NCBI RefSeq assembly: GCF_024362695.1
Contig: NC_065408.1
Span: 3,224,001 to 3,288,000, forward strand
Length of the DNA: 64,000 nt
DNA from: Pectinophora gossypiella
Lineage: Eukaryota; Arthropoda; Insecta; Lepidoptera; Gelechiidae
Direction of reading: 5' to 3'
Positions 1-10,121 of this stretch are shown in pieces. The number at the start of each line of letters is the position of its first letter. Position 1 is the stretch's first letter. The translations under genes were made by a program, and so were the position numbers. Under the pieces are notes generated by a model. It did not search any database. It was not told where the DNA came from and saw only the letters and a program-made list of their open reading frames with translations.

Positions 1-60
1 AGGGCGTTCATGGGCCTTGGTCAACTTCAGGTTGGCCATCTAGTCCGTACGTCCAGCACA
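1..60 (+). repeat. 5' LTR (3' end only) of a BEL/Pao retrotransposon
   Basis: The first 60 bases recur at 8333-8392, after the pol gene, so they are the end of the upstream LTR. Both copies end in GTCCAGCACA and then diverge. The rest of this LTR lies outside the window, so the element's left target duplication cannot be seen. Confidence 0.9.
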
Positions 61-65
61 TTTGT

Positions 66-82
66 TGGTCCTTCGAGCCGGA
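66..82 (+). promoter_or_regulatory. Primer-binding site, tRNA-Tyr type
   Basis: TGGTCCTTCGAGCCGGA begins 5 bases after the LTR. It is the reverse complement of the 3' end expected of eukaryotic tRNA-Tyr, whose acceptor stem is CCTTCGA, plus CCA. This is where minus-strand DNA synthesis would be primed. The tRNA identity is from memory of tRNA sequences. Confidence 0.8.
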
Positions 83-115
83 TCCGCTGCAGCAGGGAAA
101 TAGAGATTATTGAAG

Positions 116-2266
116 ATGCCTATTACAAGGAGTAAAGGAAAATTAGAGGAGCGCGGCCCGGAAGAAGTTCGAGACATATTACACGCATCGACATCCGCGT
201 CCGCGTCCGCGATCGCAACTGAACCGAAGGAGCCAACTGAACCAGTACCTACAATCGCGCCCACGTTAGACCCGAGGCAAGAGCTTTCGACCGCGGCATA
301 CGTTTCACCGACTACGCTCCGCCACATAACGTACCACGCCCCCCCGCGTTCGCCGTCGCGTGTCCGGGATGCGTCGCCTGCGCTCGGCAGTCTCTCGTCG
401 TCCGCCGCGCAGACTGCACAGGTGCGCGCTCGTGCGCGCGCTCGCGTCATCGACCGGTCGCGTATGGAACCGCTCCCCGCGCCCCCGCCCTCGCATAGGG
501 TCCCGTCGGTAGGCGGATCGATAAAGTCACGTGAGAAAGCGATACTACGAGCTCGTGAAGAAGTATTGAAGATTAAATTGGAACTTGCGGAACTCAATTT
601 AAGAAGAGCTCGTGAAGAATCGGAAAATGAAGACGATTCAGAAGGATCGACAATTCCCGAACGGGAAGAATATGTTGATACGTGGCTGAAAGAAACCAAT
701 CGAGAACGGTCGGTCCTACCACCGCCGTCGCAGTTGATAGAAGGAGCCCCTCTTCAGACGACTGATCCCGTGAATGACGGGCGAAATCTTGTATCGGCGC
801 CGAATGAGGGACAAACTGCAATTGAAGAAGAGCCACCACTAATCAACATTGAAGAAGAAAAAGAGAAAAAAGAAATACAACGAAACGAAAGAAGATCAAG
901 AAGAAAGCTAGATATATCAGAGCTAGCATCGGCGATAGCCCTCGCTGCCCGCGCCGGTCAATCAACACCCGCGCCGCGGTATATATCCGAATTACCGTTA
1001 TTTTCGGGGGCTCACCACGAATGGCTGTCATATCAAGCTGCTTACAACGAATCAAGAAATTACTACAGTGAAGTTGAGAATATCGCAAGGCTCAGAAGAA
1101 GTCTAAGAGGGAGAGCACTCGAAGCAGTGAATTCGTTATTAATTGCGAATCCCAAGCCAGATGAAGTGGTGAAGACATTGAAGACAAGATTTGGCCGGCC
1201 CGACGCAATCGCAATTTCAGAGATAGAAAAGTTGAGAAGTTTACCGCGCTGTAGTGAAGCCCCAAGAGAAATATGTGCCTTCGCGGGGAAGATAAGAAAC
1301 AGTGTGGCAACACTACAGGCATTAGGAAAAGAACAATATATGTTCAACCCGGAGTTAGTACGTGTTATCACCGACAAGTTACCATCGATTCTGAAGTTTA
1401 GATGGTATGAGAAATCGAGTCGGGACAAGAAAGAACCGGATTTAGTTTGCTTCGCGAACTTCATTGATACAGAAGCGGATTATTGTAGTCAGTTTGCGCC
1501 GCCGGAACAAGTGGACATGAACGATAAATTCAAACAACGTGCAGTTCAGAAAATTCATACTCAAGTGATACAAACGGACAAACCAGTGTTAACGTGCCCG
1601 GTATGTGACAAATCTCATTTAGTTCAAAGTTGTGACGTTTTTAAAAATTCCGATATAAACAATAGATGGGAACTCGCAAAAAAATATAAACTGTGTTTCA
1701 AATGTTTACGTGTTCGAAAGTGGAAACATTCGTGCAAAATACAACAGTGCGGAGAACAGGGATGCCGTGGCACACATAACAAACTATTGCATAACCCGCG
1801 ATCAGGAATTAAAACAATAACAGTGGAGACAAATTCGGAATGTGTAACTACGGCTCGTGCGGAAACAAAGGCATGTACATACCTGAAGGTGTTACCAGTG
1901 CGTGTCAAAGGACCGGCGGGAGAGATGTCCGCCCTCGCCCTCCTCGACGACGGGTCAACGGTGACTTTAATCGAAAGTCAAATGGCTGAGAGGATTGGAG
2001 CTGAAGGCGTCGAGGAGCCTCTCATCATCGAGGCGATTGGTGACACCAGGATAAGTACACCGAGATCAAAACGAGTAAAGATCGAAATAACAGGTATGAA
2101 TAATTACTCTATCACTTTAAGTGCTCGAACAGTGAATAGCCTGAATATTTCTCCACAAGCCGTTAGTCCCATTGATATTGTCGATTGTGATCACTTGAGA
2201 GAATTTAGAAATGAAATTATATATGAGGGCGCCAAGCCGACCATTTTAATCGGGCAAGATACCTAA
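116..2266 (+). CDS. BEL/Pao Gag-protease polyprotein
   Basis: A frame of about 716 codons starting at ATG 116. The first 130 residues are low complexity and Arg/Ser/Pro-rich, followed by an acidic, charged helical stretch around residues 135-260. A Gag capsid-like segment follows (LPLFSGAHHEW, then the RFGRPDAI region). A Cys/His-rich zinc-knuckle region with repeated CxxC units lies near residues 485-560. A retroviral-type aspartic protease with the active-site motif LLDDGST sits near residue 620. The frame stops just after ILIGQD, where BEL/Pao proteins normally run on into reverse transcriptase. The protein would form the particle and process itself. No internal stop is present. Confidence 0.88.
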   Translation: MPITRSKGKLEERGPEEVRDILHASTSASASAIATEPKEPTEPVPTIAPTLDPRQELSTAAYVSPTTLRHITYHAPPRSPSRVRDASPALGSLSSSAAQTAQVRARARARVIDRSRMEPLPAPPPSHRVPSVGGSIKSREKAILRAREEVLKIKLELAELNLRRAREESENEDDSEGSTIPEREEYVDTWLKETNRERSVLPPPSQLIEGAPLQTTDPVNDGRNLVSAPNEGQTAIEEEPPLINIEEEKEKKEIQRNERRSRRKLDISELASAIALAARAGQSTPAPRYISELPLFSGAHHEWLSYQAAYNESRNYYSEVENIARLRRSLRGRALEAVNSLLIANPKPDEVVKTLKTRFGRPDAIAISEIEKLRSLPRCSEAPREICAFAGKIRNSVATLQALGKEQYMFNPELVRVITDKLPSILKFRWYEKSSRDKKEPDLVCFANFIDTEADYCSQFAPPEQVDMNDKFKQRAVQKIHTQVIQTDKPVLTCPVCDKSHLVQSCDVFKNSDINNRWELAKKYKLCFKCLRVRKWKHSCKIQQCGEQGCRGTHNKLLHNPRSGIKTITVETNSECVTTARAETKACTYLKVLPVRVKGPAGEMSALALLDDGSTVTLIESQMAERIGAEGVEEPLIIEAIGDTRISTPRSKRVKIEITGMNNYSITLSARTVNSLNISPQAVSPIDIVDCDHLREFRNEIIYEGAKPTILIGQDT

Positions 2267-5200
2267 CTGGAATCTGCTTATAGCTGATCAGATTCGAATT
2301 GGCAAAAAGGGACAACCAATTGCGTCACGAACACCACTCGGATGGGTGCTTCATGGGACCAGGACACGCTCATTAGGTCAGTTAGTTGATTATGTAAATA
2401 GAATTACCGAGGTTAATTATTGCAATAATGATAATGATAACGATTGTGCTAATCAACTATTAAAACAATACTTCTCATTGGAATCCCTGTTGGTCAACCC
2501 GAAACGACCGCTTTCTGACCCCGAGATGAGGGCAGAAAAGCTACTCCATGAAAATACTAAGCGGAGGGATGACGGCCGCATTGAAACGTCGCTGTTATGG
2601 CGTCGTGATGATATTGTTATGCCAAATAATTATGAGAATGCTTACCGTCGTCTTCTCTCAGTGGAGAAGAAATTAGACAGGGAACCAGACTTGAAGGTAA
2701 GATACCACGAGGAGATGAATGCACTGATCGAGAAAGGATATGCTGAGCCTGCCCCGGAAAACTCGACACCTGGACGTACTTGGTATTTGCCCCATTTCGA
2801 AGTTCGTACCCCTGCCAAGCCCGGTAAGGTGAGAATAGTACACGACGCAGCCGCTAAATATCGTAATGTGTGCCTTAATGATCATTTGCTTACTGGTCCA
2901 GACTTACTGCAGTCGCTGCCCGGTGTCCTGATGAGGTTCCGACGCCACCCGATAGCCGTGACAGCTGATATAGCCGAGATGTTTATGCAGGTGAAAATAA
3001 GGGAGGAGGATCGTGACGCCCTGAGATATTTGTGGCGCGGTAACGACCGCGACGGGCCGCCACGTGAGTATAGAATGTCATCATTAATTTTTGGTGCATC
3101 CAGCTCCCCCTGCACAGCTATATTCGCGAAAAATTGGAACGCGAAAAGGCACGCGGACACACACCCTGAAGCGGTAGCAGCGATAGAAAATCATCATTAT
3201 ATGGATGATTATTTGGATAGTTTTCCCACTGAAGAAATTGGGATTGAAACTGCCTTATTGGTACGTAATATACATAGAGAAAGCCACTTTGAATTAAGAA
3301 AATGGAATTCCAATTCGAAGAGGATTTTGCAAGCTGTCAAAGGAGAACAGCATACGGAGACTGTCGATATAGGACCAAGCTTGAGCATGGAGAAGGTGCT
3401 CGGCTTAGTATGGAGACCGGAGAATGACAACCTAGAGTTTAATCCACATCTAGCTAGAGTTTCACCAGTCCTATTGGAAAATAAATCCCCTACGAAGCGA
3501 GAGGCTTTGAAAATTGTTATGTCTCTTTTTGATCCATTGGGCTTAGCCTCACCTGTAACAGTGAGAGCTAAGCTAGTTTTACAGGAGGCATGGAGACGAG
3601 GAACTGGCTGGGATGAAGTCCTTGACGACGACCTGTCAGAGAGATGGAGCAGATGGCTGAATGATCTCCGAGACGTGTTGCGCCTCACTATACCACGGTG
3701 CTACAAGGGATACAGCACCGCCGCGAGGATCGAGATGCACACGTTCGTCGATGCAAGTGAGGTTGCCTACGCTGCCGCAGTTTATTGGAGGATAACGACC
3801 CCAGATGGTGAGGTACATTTATCATTAGTATTAGCGAAGGCACGCGTAGCACCTGTGAAGATAATGTCCATCCCACGTCTCGAGTTACAAGCTGCTGTAC
3901 TGGGAAGCCGTCTTGCCGCCTCAGTTTTAGAAGAACATCACATAGAAATAGAATCGAGAACTTATTGGACTGATAGTAAGACTGTGTTGACTTGGATAAC
4001 ATCAGGATCGAAATCTTATAAGCCTTTTGTAGCTCACAGAGTCGCTGCCATCGAGGAGCATACAGCAGTGAACGAGTGGCGTTGGGTACCGAGTCGCCTC
4101 AACGTGGCAGACATCGCCACGCGAGAGACAACCCCCTCCTTCACGCAAGCCAGTCCCTGGTTCACCGGTCCTGACTTTCTACGAGAGGGTGAGGCTACCT
4201 GGCCTCACGATAAGCCACCACAACTCGAGATCACCGGTGAGGAGAGGACCATGATACTTACCGAGGTAAGAGAGAGGGCGAGAGCCAGCCAGGCGATTCC
4301 TGACCCATCACGTTTTTCGCGGTGGGAGAGGCTACAGCGCGCCACTGCTCGAGTATTACAATTCTTAGCGCTCTGTCGAGTTGAGAGAACACACTACAAA
4401 AGGACTATGAAAAAAGGCGATCAAGACCCTGATTGGAAGAAAACAAGCGCACGTCGAGTTTCGAAACAGAGACCTGTACATGTTAATGATAACAATGATA
4501 AAAAATTTCTGCCCTTAGATGCTTTGTTTATTCAACAAGCGGAGACTTTGTTGGTACGGGCCAGCCAGGAGGAAGCGTTCCCTGAGGAAGTGCGGGACGT
4601 AGAGGACGACAAGGCGGTATCTTCACATAGCCGACTACGTTTGTTACCCATAGAGATGAGAGGTAAACTTTTATGTATACGTAGTAGAATAGCAGCGGCT
4701 GAAGATATACCGGAACCGACCCGCAGCCCTCCTGTGTTAGACGGGAATCATAGAGTGACTCGTTTGTATATAGATTGGACACATCGCTCTCTGCATCACG
4801 GGGGAGTGGAGATGACCATAAACGAGATACGTCAGCATTATTGGGTCATCAAGCTACGCACGACAACGAGGTCTATTGTGAAGAGCTGTTTAATGTGTCG
4901 TATCAGGAGAGCGACACCTCCAGTGCCTGCGACTGGAAATCATCCGAGAACGAGACTTGCTCATCATCAACGTCCGTTTACTTTTACGGGCCTCGATTAC
5001 TTTGGACCGTTATCTGTTACAGTGGGCCGCCAACACCAAAAGCGCTATGTAGCGCTTTTCACCTGCCTGACCACTCGGGCAGTCCACCTCGAGGTCGCCG
5101 CCAGCCTGAGCGCCGACTCCGCGATCCTCGCTTTGCGGAGGATGATAGCGAGGCGAGGCTGTCCGTCTGAGATTCACTCGGACAATGGGACCAACATGCA

Positions 5201-5840
5201 CGGAGCCGACCGAGAGTTGCGACGCGCGCTACAAGATGAAGCGTCGCAGCGCTCCATCACGTGGCGATTCATCACGCCTTCTGCGCCCTTTATGGGGGGT
5301 GCATGGGAGCGCCTAGTAAGAACCGTGAAGACTGCCCTGCTGAGCGTCCTACATGAGAGACATCCGAGAGAAGAGGTCCTCGCTACTCTGCTCTGTGAGG
5401 TAGAGTACTCCGTGAATAGCCGACCTCTCACGCATGTGTCGGTAGAAGCCACAGACGACGAAGCTATCACACCTAACCACTTCCTGTTGGGTGGTTCTGC
5501 TCGTGTCCCACTGCCCGGAACTTTCACCGAAAAGGATATAGACCATCAACTACAATGGAGGAGAGCTCAATACTTAGCCGATCTATTTTGGAAGAGGTGG
5601 CTAAAAGAATATTTGCCAGAGCTACAATACCGGCGGGAGCCACATGGCCGGGGTCCTTCCATACAACTCGGGGACCCAGTCCTGATAGTAGATGGACAGC
5701 TTCCGCGCAACACGTGGCCGCGAGGCCTCGTGGTTGCAGTCTACCCGGGCGCTGACAACGTCGTACGCACAGTAGAGGTCCGCACAGCCGGTGGACTTCT
5801 AAAAAGGCCGGTTAAGAAGTTGGTATTGCTACCAAAATGA
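2265..5840 (+). CDS. BEL/Pao Pol: reverse transcriptase, RNase H, integrase
   Basis: An open frame one register ahead of gag-pro. It resumes with NWNLLIAD right at the gag stop and has no ATG of its own near the start, so it needs a +1 shift or is separated by a one-base change. In order: reverse transcriptase with YMDDYLDSF (bases about 3198-3225), RNase H (FVDASEVAYAAAVYW, then TDSKTVLTW), an HHCC integrase zinc finger (HHGG, then CLMCRI), and the integrase core with its acidic residues in LDYFGP, HSDNGTN and AWERLV. A basic C-terminal domain ends at TGA 5838-5840. There are about 1190 codons and no internal stop. Apart from the register change the coding region looks intact. Confidence 0.88.
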   Translation, partial: NWNLLIADQIRIGKKGQPIASRTPLGWVLHGTRTRSLGQLVDYVNRITEVNYCNNDNDNDCANQLLKQYFSLESLLVNPKRPLSDPEMRAEKLLHENTKRRDDGRIETSLLWRRDDIVMPNNYENAYRRLLSVEKKLDREPDLKVRYHEEMNALIEKGYAEPAPENSTPGRTWYLPHFEVRTPAKPGKVRIVHDAAAKYRNVCLNDHLLTGPDLLQSLPGVLMRFRRHPIAVTADIAEMFMQVKIREEDRDALRYLWRGNDRDGPPREYRMSSLIFGASSSPCTAIFAKNWNAKRHADTHPEAVAAIENHHYMDDYLDSFPTEEIGIETALLVRNIHRESHFELRKWNSNSKRILQAVKGEQHTETVDIGPSLSMEKVLGLVWRPENDNLEFNPHLARVSPVLLENKSPTKREALKIVMSLFDPLGLASPVTVRAKLVLQEAWRRGTGWDEVLDDDLSERWSRWLNDLRDVLRLTIPRCYKGYSTAARIEMHTFVDASEVAYAAAVYWRITTPDGEVHLSLVLAKARVAPVKIMSIPRLELQAAVLGSRLAASVLEEHHIEIESRTYWTDSKTVLTWITSGSKSYKPFVAHRVAAIEEHTAVNEWRWVPSRLNVADIATRETTPSFTQASPWFTGPDFLREGEATWPHDKPPQLEITGEERTMILTEVRERARASQAIPDPSRFSRWERLQRATARVLQFLALCRVERTHYKRTMKKGDQDPDWKKTSARRVSKQRPVHVNDNNDKKFLPLDALFIQQAETLLVRASQEEAFPEEVRDVEDDKAVSSHSRLRLLPIEMRGKLLCIRSRIAAAEDIPEPTRSPPVLDGNHRVTRLYIDWTHRSLHHGGVEMTINEIRQHYWVIKLRTTTRSIVKSCLMCRIRRATPPVPATGNHPRTRLAHHQRPFTFTGLDYFGPLSVTVGRQHQKRYVALFTCLTTRAVHLEVAASLSADSAILALRRMIARRGCPSEIHSDNGTNMHGADRELRRALQDEASQRSITWRFITPSAPFMGGAWERLVRTVKTALLSVLHERHPREEVLATLLCEVEYSVNSRPLTHVSVEATDDEAITPNHFLLGGSARVPLPGTFTEKDIDHQLQWRRAQYLADLFWKRWLKEYLPELQYRREPHGRGPSIQLGDPVLIVDGQLPRNTWPRGLVVAVYPGADNVVRTVEVRTAGGLLKRPVKKLVLLPK

Positions 5841-5891
5841 TCGCTCACGCAGAAGAAGACTGCAGAGCCCCGACGAATCCGGACTCTGCAC

Positions 5892-5902
5892 GGCGGGAGA
5901 AA
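5892..5902 (+). promoter_or_regulatory. Polypurine tract
   Basis: GGCGGGAGAAA lies directly before the TG that starts the 3' LTR and about 50 bases after the pol stop. This is the expected position for plus-strand priming. Confidence 0.75.
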
Positions 5903-6539
5903 TGTTCGCGATGATTGACTTTTTTATTTTTTGTGAAAGACATTATGGTGTAATTTATATGAATAAACAATTAAAAGTGAAAATTTGTTAGGAAATCTTG
6001 ATATCTTCATTTAGTATGTGTTAGAGCGAGACGCAATGCGAAATAAGGACAAATAATTGTGATAAAAAAGGACTTAAAGAGCAGGACAGACTATAGAACT
6101 TGTGATTGGAGGAAAATGATTTTGATTAAGTTTTGTTTTTGGGCTATTTTTGTATCATTTTCACTTAGAGTTGTAAGGTTTTTGTTTGATAATTATTGTT
6201 TTTTATATTTTATCACTTGAAATAATGTTGTTACGTGTAGTTTTAAGTATGTACCTTTTAATAAAACTTATTTTGTTCATGTTTTTTATTAACCTAGAGA
6301 GATACATAGGAAAAATGATCCATTTTTAAGGGACTTTGTCCCAAATAGTAATGAAAATTCTAGATTACTGAAATAATTTTAAAGAGAAACGCTATTTATG
6401 ATGTATATAGATTAGAAAAGATTAGGATCATTGAATTAATATAGTTTTTGCTTGCCTATTCTTATAAGAAAAATAATTATAAGAGAAAATGTGTCTAACT
6501 TATAGTGAAAATAAAGAATCGGAGAAGTGAGGCACACCC

Positions 6540-8134
6540 GTGTGCGTCAAGCTAGCGGCCTCAAAAAAAAAATGGGCACGAAAAAATAATTTGACCATAC
6601 CAAAAAATAGTACTCTTATTGAAAAAAATAGTACCTGTCGTAAAAAAATTAGTACCATCACGGTTCTGGATTTATAGCCATGTTTTATTGCACTTGCTAG
6701 CTTGACGGTGAGCGAAATTTGGCGAGAGTTAACGACAAGGTCTTTCGCTTTGATTTAAACGCCAAAAAATAGTACCAAAATAGTACTCACCCCCTGCAAA
6801 ATACCGAAATGAGTACTTCAACGGTTCCAAAGTTATAAAGGCAGTTCTTTGATCCCGCTAGCTTGACGTTTTGAAAATACCTATTATCTGGGGAACGCTT
6901 GCATACTTCAGTATGTAACTAATATCAATAAACTCGTATGAAATAGTACTTCCTACCATCATAATTTTGATCCGATTCTCTTTGTAGAAATATGTTAAAA
7001 AATCATCATAACCTATGCCATACATTTGTTGTTGATACAGTCACGTAGACAATTACATAACCTCACAATTTATTCGTAAGTATTGCCATCGCCAGTATTG
7101 CCATTTTGGAGGTCTACCCTACCATTTCTTTGCACTTCAGAGTGTTGCTATTACAAAAAAATGCTATTTCATACACCCATATGCACTAATTTTAATAGAA
7201 AATGGCTGCATGGGTCTAGTTCTTATTGAAAACAATCTGTGATTTTAATACATCATAATTCATTTTTAATCTACTGTTTTATTTTATAATTTATACCTTC
7301 ATGTTCAATTTGTTACGGATCGAAGTGTTTGTTAACCTCTCATATGCCGAGATACCAGACACAATAGATTTTACATTGTGTCTGGTTGAGATCCGCGTTC
7401 CGGCGTTTAAGGGGTTAATAAACAATTTGCAGTATTTGTAGAATAACTCAAAGAGTTTCAACAATGATATTACTTTCATCTGACAATCCTGGCACTTCAC
7501 CATTTTTATTTATTTATTTATTTGTACACAATAGTACACAGAAAGAAACACTTTTTTACCCAAAAATGGGGAAAAAATACTAAAATCTGACAACATCCTT
7601 CTTGAGCATGTGTAATAATTTTGTTCGCGACGGTACCTGTCTTGATAAATGTATGACATAGGTTATAATGACTTTTTGACATATTTCTACAAAGAGAATC
7701 AGGTCCAAATTATGATGGTAGGGAGTACTATTTCATACGAGTTTATTGACATTAGTTACAAACTGAAGTATGCAAGCGTTCCCTAGATAATAGGTATTTT
7801 CAAAACGTCAAGCTAGCGGGATCAAAGAACTGCCTTTATAACTTTGGAACCGTTGAAGTACTCATTTCGGTATTTTGCAGGGGGTGAGTACTATTTTGGT
7901 ACTATTTTTTGGCGTTTAAATCAAAGCGAAAGACCTTGTCGTTAACTCTCGCCAAATTTCGCTCACCGTCAAGCTAGCAAGTGCAATAAAACATGGCTAT
8001 AACTCCAGAACCGTGATGGTACTATTTTTTTTACAACAGGTACTATTTTTTTCAATAAGAGTACTATTTTTTGGTATGGTCAAATTATTTTTTCGTGCCC
8101 ATTTTTTTTTTGAGGCCGCTAGCTTGACGCACAC
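6540..8134. mobile_element. Long-TIR foldback element, copy 1 (non-autonomous)
   Basis: Ends GTGTGCGTCAAGCTAGC and its complement, with inverted arms of about 490 bp (6540-7030 and 7645-8134). It is flanked by a perfect 9-bp duplication, GGCACACCC (6531-6539 and 8135-8143). The CGTCAAGCTAGC motif recurs three times per arm (6545-6556; complements at 6696-6707 and 6857-6868), and AAATAGTAC-like motifs recur many times. The centre has no coding frame. Compared with copy 2, the centre carries two extra segments (7336-7418 and near 7510-7558). Superfamily unknown; long arms with an 8-9 bp duplication would suit a Mutator-like, hAT or foldback type. Confidence 0.88.
7336..7414. mobile_element. 79-bp piggyBac-like MITE nested in foldback copy 1
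   Basis: It is absent from the otherwise matching foldback copy 2 and is flanked by TTAA on both sides (7332-7335 and 7415-7418). Its ends are CCTCTCATATGCCG and, on the other strand, CCCCTTAAACGCCG, resembling piggyBac termini. The centre is a perfect 11-bp stem, CCAGACACAAT with its complement, around a 9-base loop. Confidence 0.72.
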
Positions 8135-8168
8135 GGCACACCCAGGAGTGGAATAGGTACGTCATTTG

Positions 8169-8205
8169 TATAAAAGGAAGTCATTTCCAAGCAATCGGGT
8201 CAGTT
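8169..8205 (+). promoter_or_regulatory. LTR core promoter (TATA and initiator)
   Basis: TATAAAAG at 8169-8176 is followed, about 31 bases later, by TCAGTT at 8200, a match to the arthropod initiator. This would be the U3/R junction of the LTR. Confidence 0.6.
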
Positions 8206-8392
8206 GGTTCCTATCGCGCGCGCATTCTCGACGTCTCCGAGCTCTCCTGCGGTGCCTCGCTCCTCATTAGTTTCAAGATTTGTAAGAAGCATTTTTATTT
8301 CCCTGTTGCGGCGACCAGCACCCCCTCGGTGTAGGGCGTTCATGGGCCTTGGTCAACTTCAGGTTGGCCATCTAGTCCGTACGTCCAGCACA

Positions 8393-8453
8393 CAATTATA
8401 TGCAGTAACGCACACGACGCGCAAAAAGTCCGGCGCGTTACTGCATATAATTG
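8393..8453. repeat. 19-bp perfect inverted repeat next to the 3' LTR
   Basis: CAATTATATGCAGTAACGC at 8393-8411 is repeated as its exact complement at 8435-8453, with a 23-base spacer. It begins at the first base after the LTR. Confidence 0.75.
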
Positions 8454-8530
8454 CATAGGTTATATTTTCACAGACTAAAAAGTGCGTCACGGATAGTCTG
8501 TCGTCTGCGCAGGGCCTTAACGTAAAGATT

Positions 8531-8613
8531 CTGTGTGCGTTTGAGTGCGTGTGTGTGTGAGTGTGAGCGCGCGTCTGTGTGCGCATATGTGTGTGTGTGC
8601 GTGTGTCTGTCTG
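8531..8613. repeat. GT-rich microsatellite
   Basis: An interrupted (GT)n tract with GC, GA and CT interruptions. Confidence 0.9.
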
Positions 8614-8650
8614 CTAGCCCTACGACCGTATCTTGGGATCGGAAACTACT

Positions 8651-10113
8651 GTGTGCGTCAAGCTAGCGGCCTCAAAAAAAAAATGGGCACGAAAAAATTA
8701 TTTGACCATACCAAAAAATAGTACTCTTATTGAAAAAAATAGTACCTGTTGTAAAAAAAATAGTACCATCACGGTTCTGGATTTATAGCCATGTTTTATT
8801 GCACTTGCTAGCTTGACGGTGAGCGAAATTTGGCGAGAGTTAACGACAAGGTCTTTCGCTTTGATTTAAACACCAAAAAATAGTACCGAAATAGTACTCA
8901 CCCCCTGCAAAATACCGAAATGAGTACTTCAACGGTTCCAAAGTTATAAAGGCAGTTCTTTGATCCCGCTGGCTTGACGTTTTGAAAATACCTATTATCT
9001 GGGGAACGCTTGCATACTTCAGTATGTAACTAATGTCAATAAACTCGTATGAAATAGTACTTCCTACCATCATAATTTTGATCCGATTCTCTTTGTAGAA
9101 ATATGTTAAAAAATCATCATAACCTATGCCATACATTTGTTGTTGATACAGTCACGTAGACAATTACATAACCTCACAATTTATTCGTAAGTATTGCCAT
9201 CGCCAGTATTGCCGTTTTGGAGGTCTACCCTACCATTTCTTTGCACTTCAGAGTGTTGCTATTACAAAAAATTGCTATTGCATACACCCATATGCAATAA
9301 TTTTAATAGAAAATGGCTGCATGGGTCTAGTTCTTATTGAAAACAATCTGTGATTTTAATACATCATAATACATTTTTAATCTACTGTTTTATTTTATAA
9401 TTTATACCTTCATGTTCAATTTGTTACGGATCGAAGTGTTTGTTAATAAACAATTTGCAGTATTTGTAGAATAATTCAAAGAATTTCAACAATGATATTA
9501 CTTTCAACTGACAACCCTGGCACTTCACCAATTTTTATCCAAAAATGGGGAAAAAATACTGAAATCTGACAACATTCTTCTTGAGCATGTGTAATAATTT
9601 TGTTCGCGACGGTACCTGTCTTGATAAATGTATGACATAGGTTATAATGACTTTTTGACATATTTCTACAAAGAGAATCAGGTCCAAATTATGATGGTAG
9701 GGAGTACTATTTCATACGAGTTTATTGACATTAGTTACAAACTGAAGTATGCAAGCGTTCCCTAGATAATAGGTATTTTCAAAACGTCAAGCCAGCGGGA
9801 TCAAAGAACTGCCTTTATAACTTTGGAACCGTTGAAGTACTCATTTCGGTATTTTGCAGGGGGTGAGTACTATTTCGGTACTATTTTTTGGCGTTTAAAT
9901 CAAAGTGAAAGACCTTGTCGTTAACTCTCGCCAAATTTCGCTCACCGTCAAGCTAGCAAGTGCAATAAAACATGGCTATAAATCCAGAACCGTGATGGTA
10001 CTATTTTTTTTACAACAGGTACTATTTTTTTCAATAAGAGTACTATTTTTTGGTATGGTCAAATTATTTTTTCGTGCCCATTTTTTTTTTGAGGCCGCTA
10101 GCTTGACGCACAC
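8651..10113. mobile_element. Long-TIR foldback element, copy 2 (non-autonomous)
   Basis: Same termini and long inverted arms as copy 1. It is flanked by its own 8-bp duplication, AAACTACT (8643-8650 and 10114-10121), so it is an independent insertion. It lacks the two internal extras of copy 1. No coding frame longer than about 100 codons is present. Confidence 0.88.
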
Positions 10114-10121
10114 AAACTACT

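Larger units (their letters stand above)
5903..8392 (+). repeat. 3' LTR of the BEL/Pao element, split by a foldback element
   Basis: It starts TGTTCGCG after the polypurine tract and ends GTCCAGCACA, matching the LTR end at 1-60. Removing the inserted element (6540-8134) and one copy of its 9-bp target duplication leaves an LTR of about 885 bp. The insertion lies in U3 upstream of the TATA box. Confidence 0.8.

Noticed and set aside
110..699. Antisense frames over the start of gag
   Set aside because: Shadows of a GC-rich, low-complexity coding region on the other strand.
8204..8458. An 84-codon plus-strand frame
   Set aside because: It lies across the LTR R/U5 region and the following inverted repeat.
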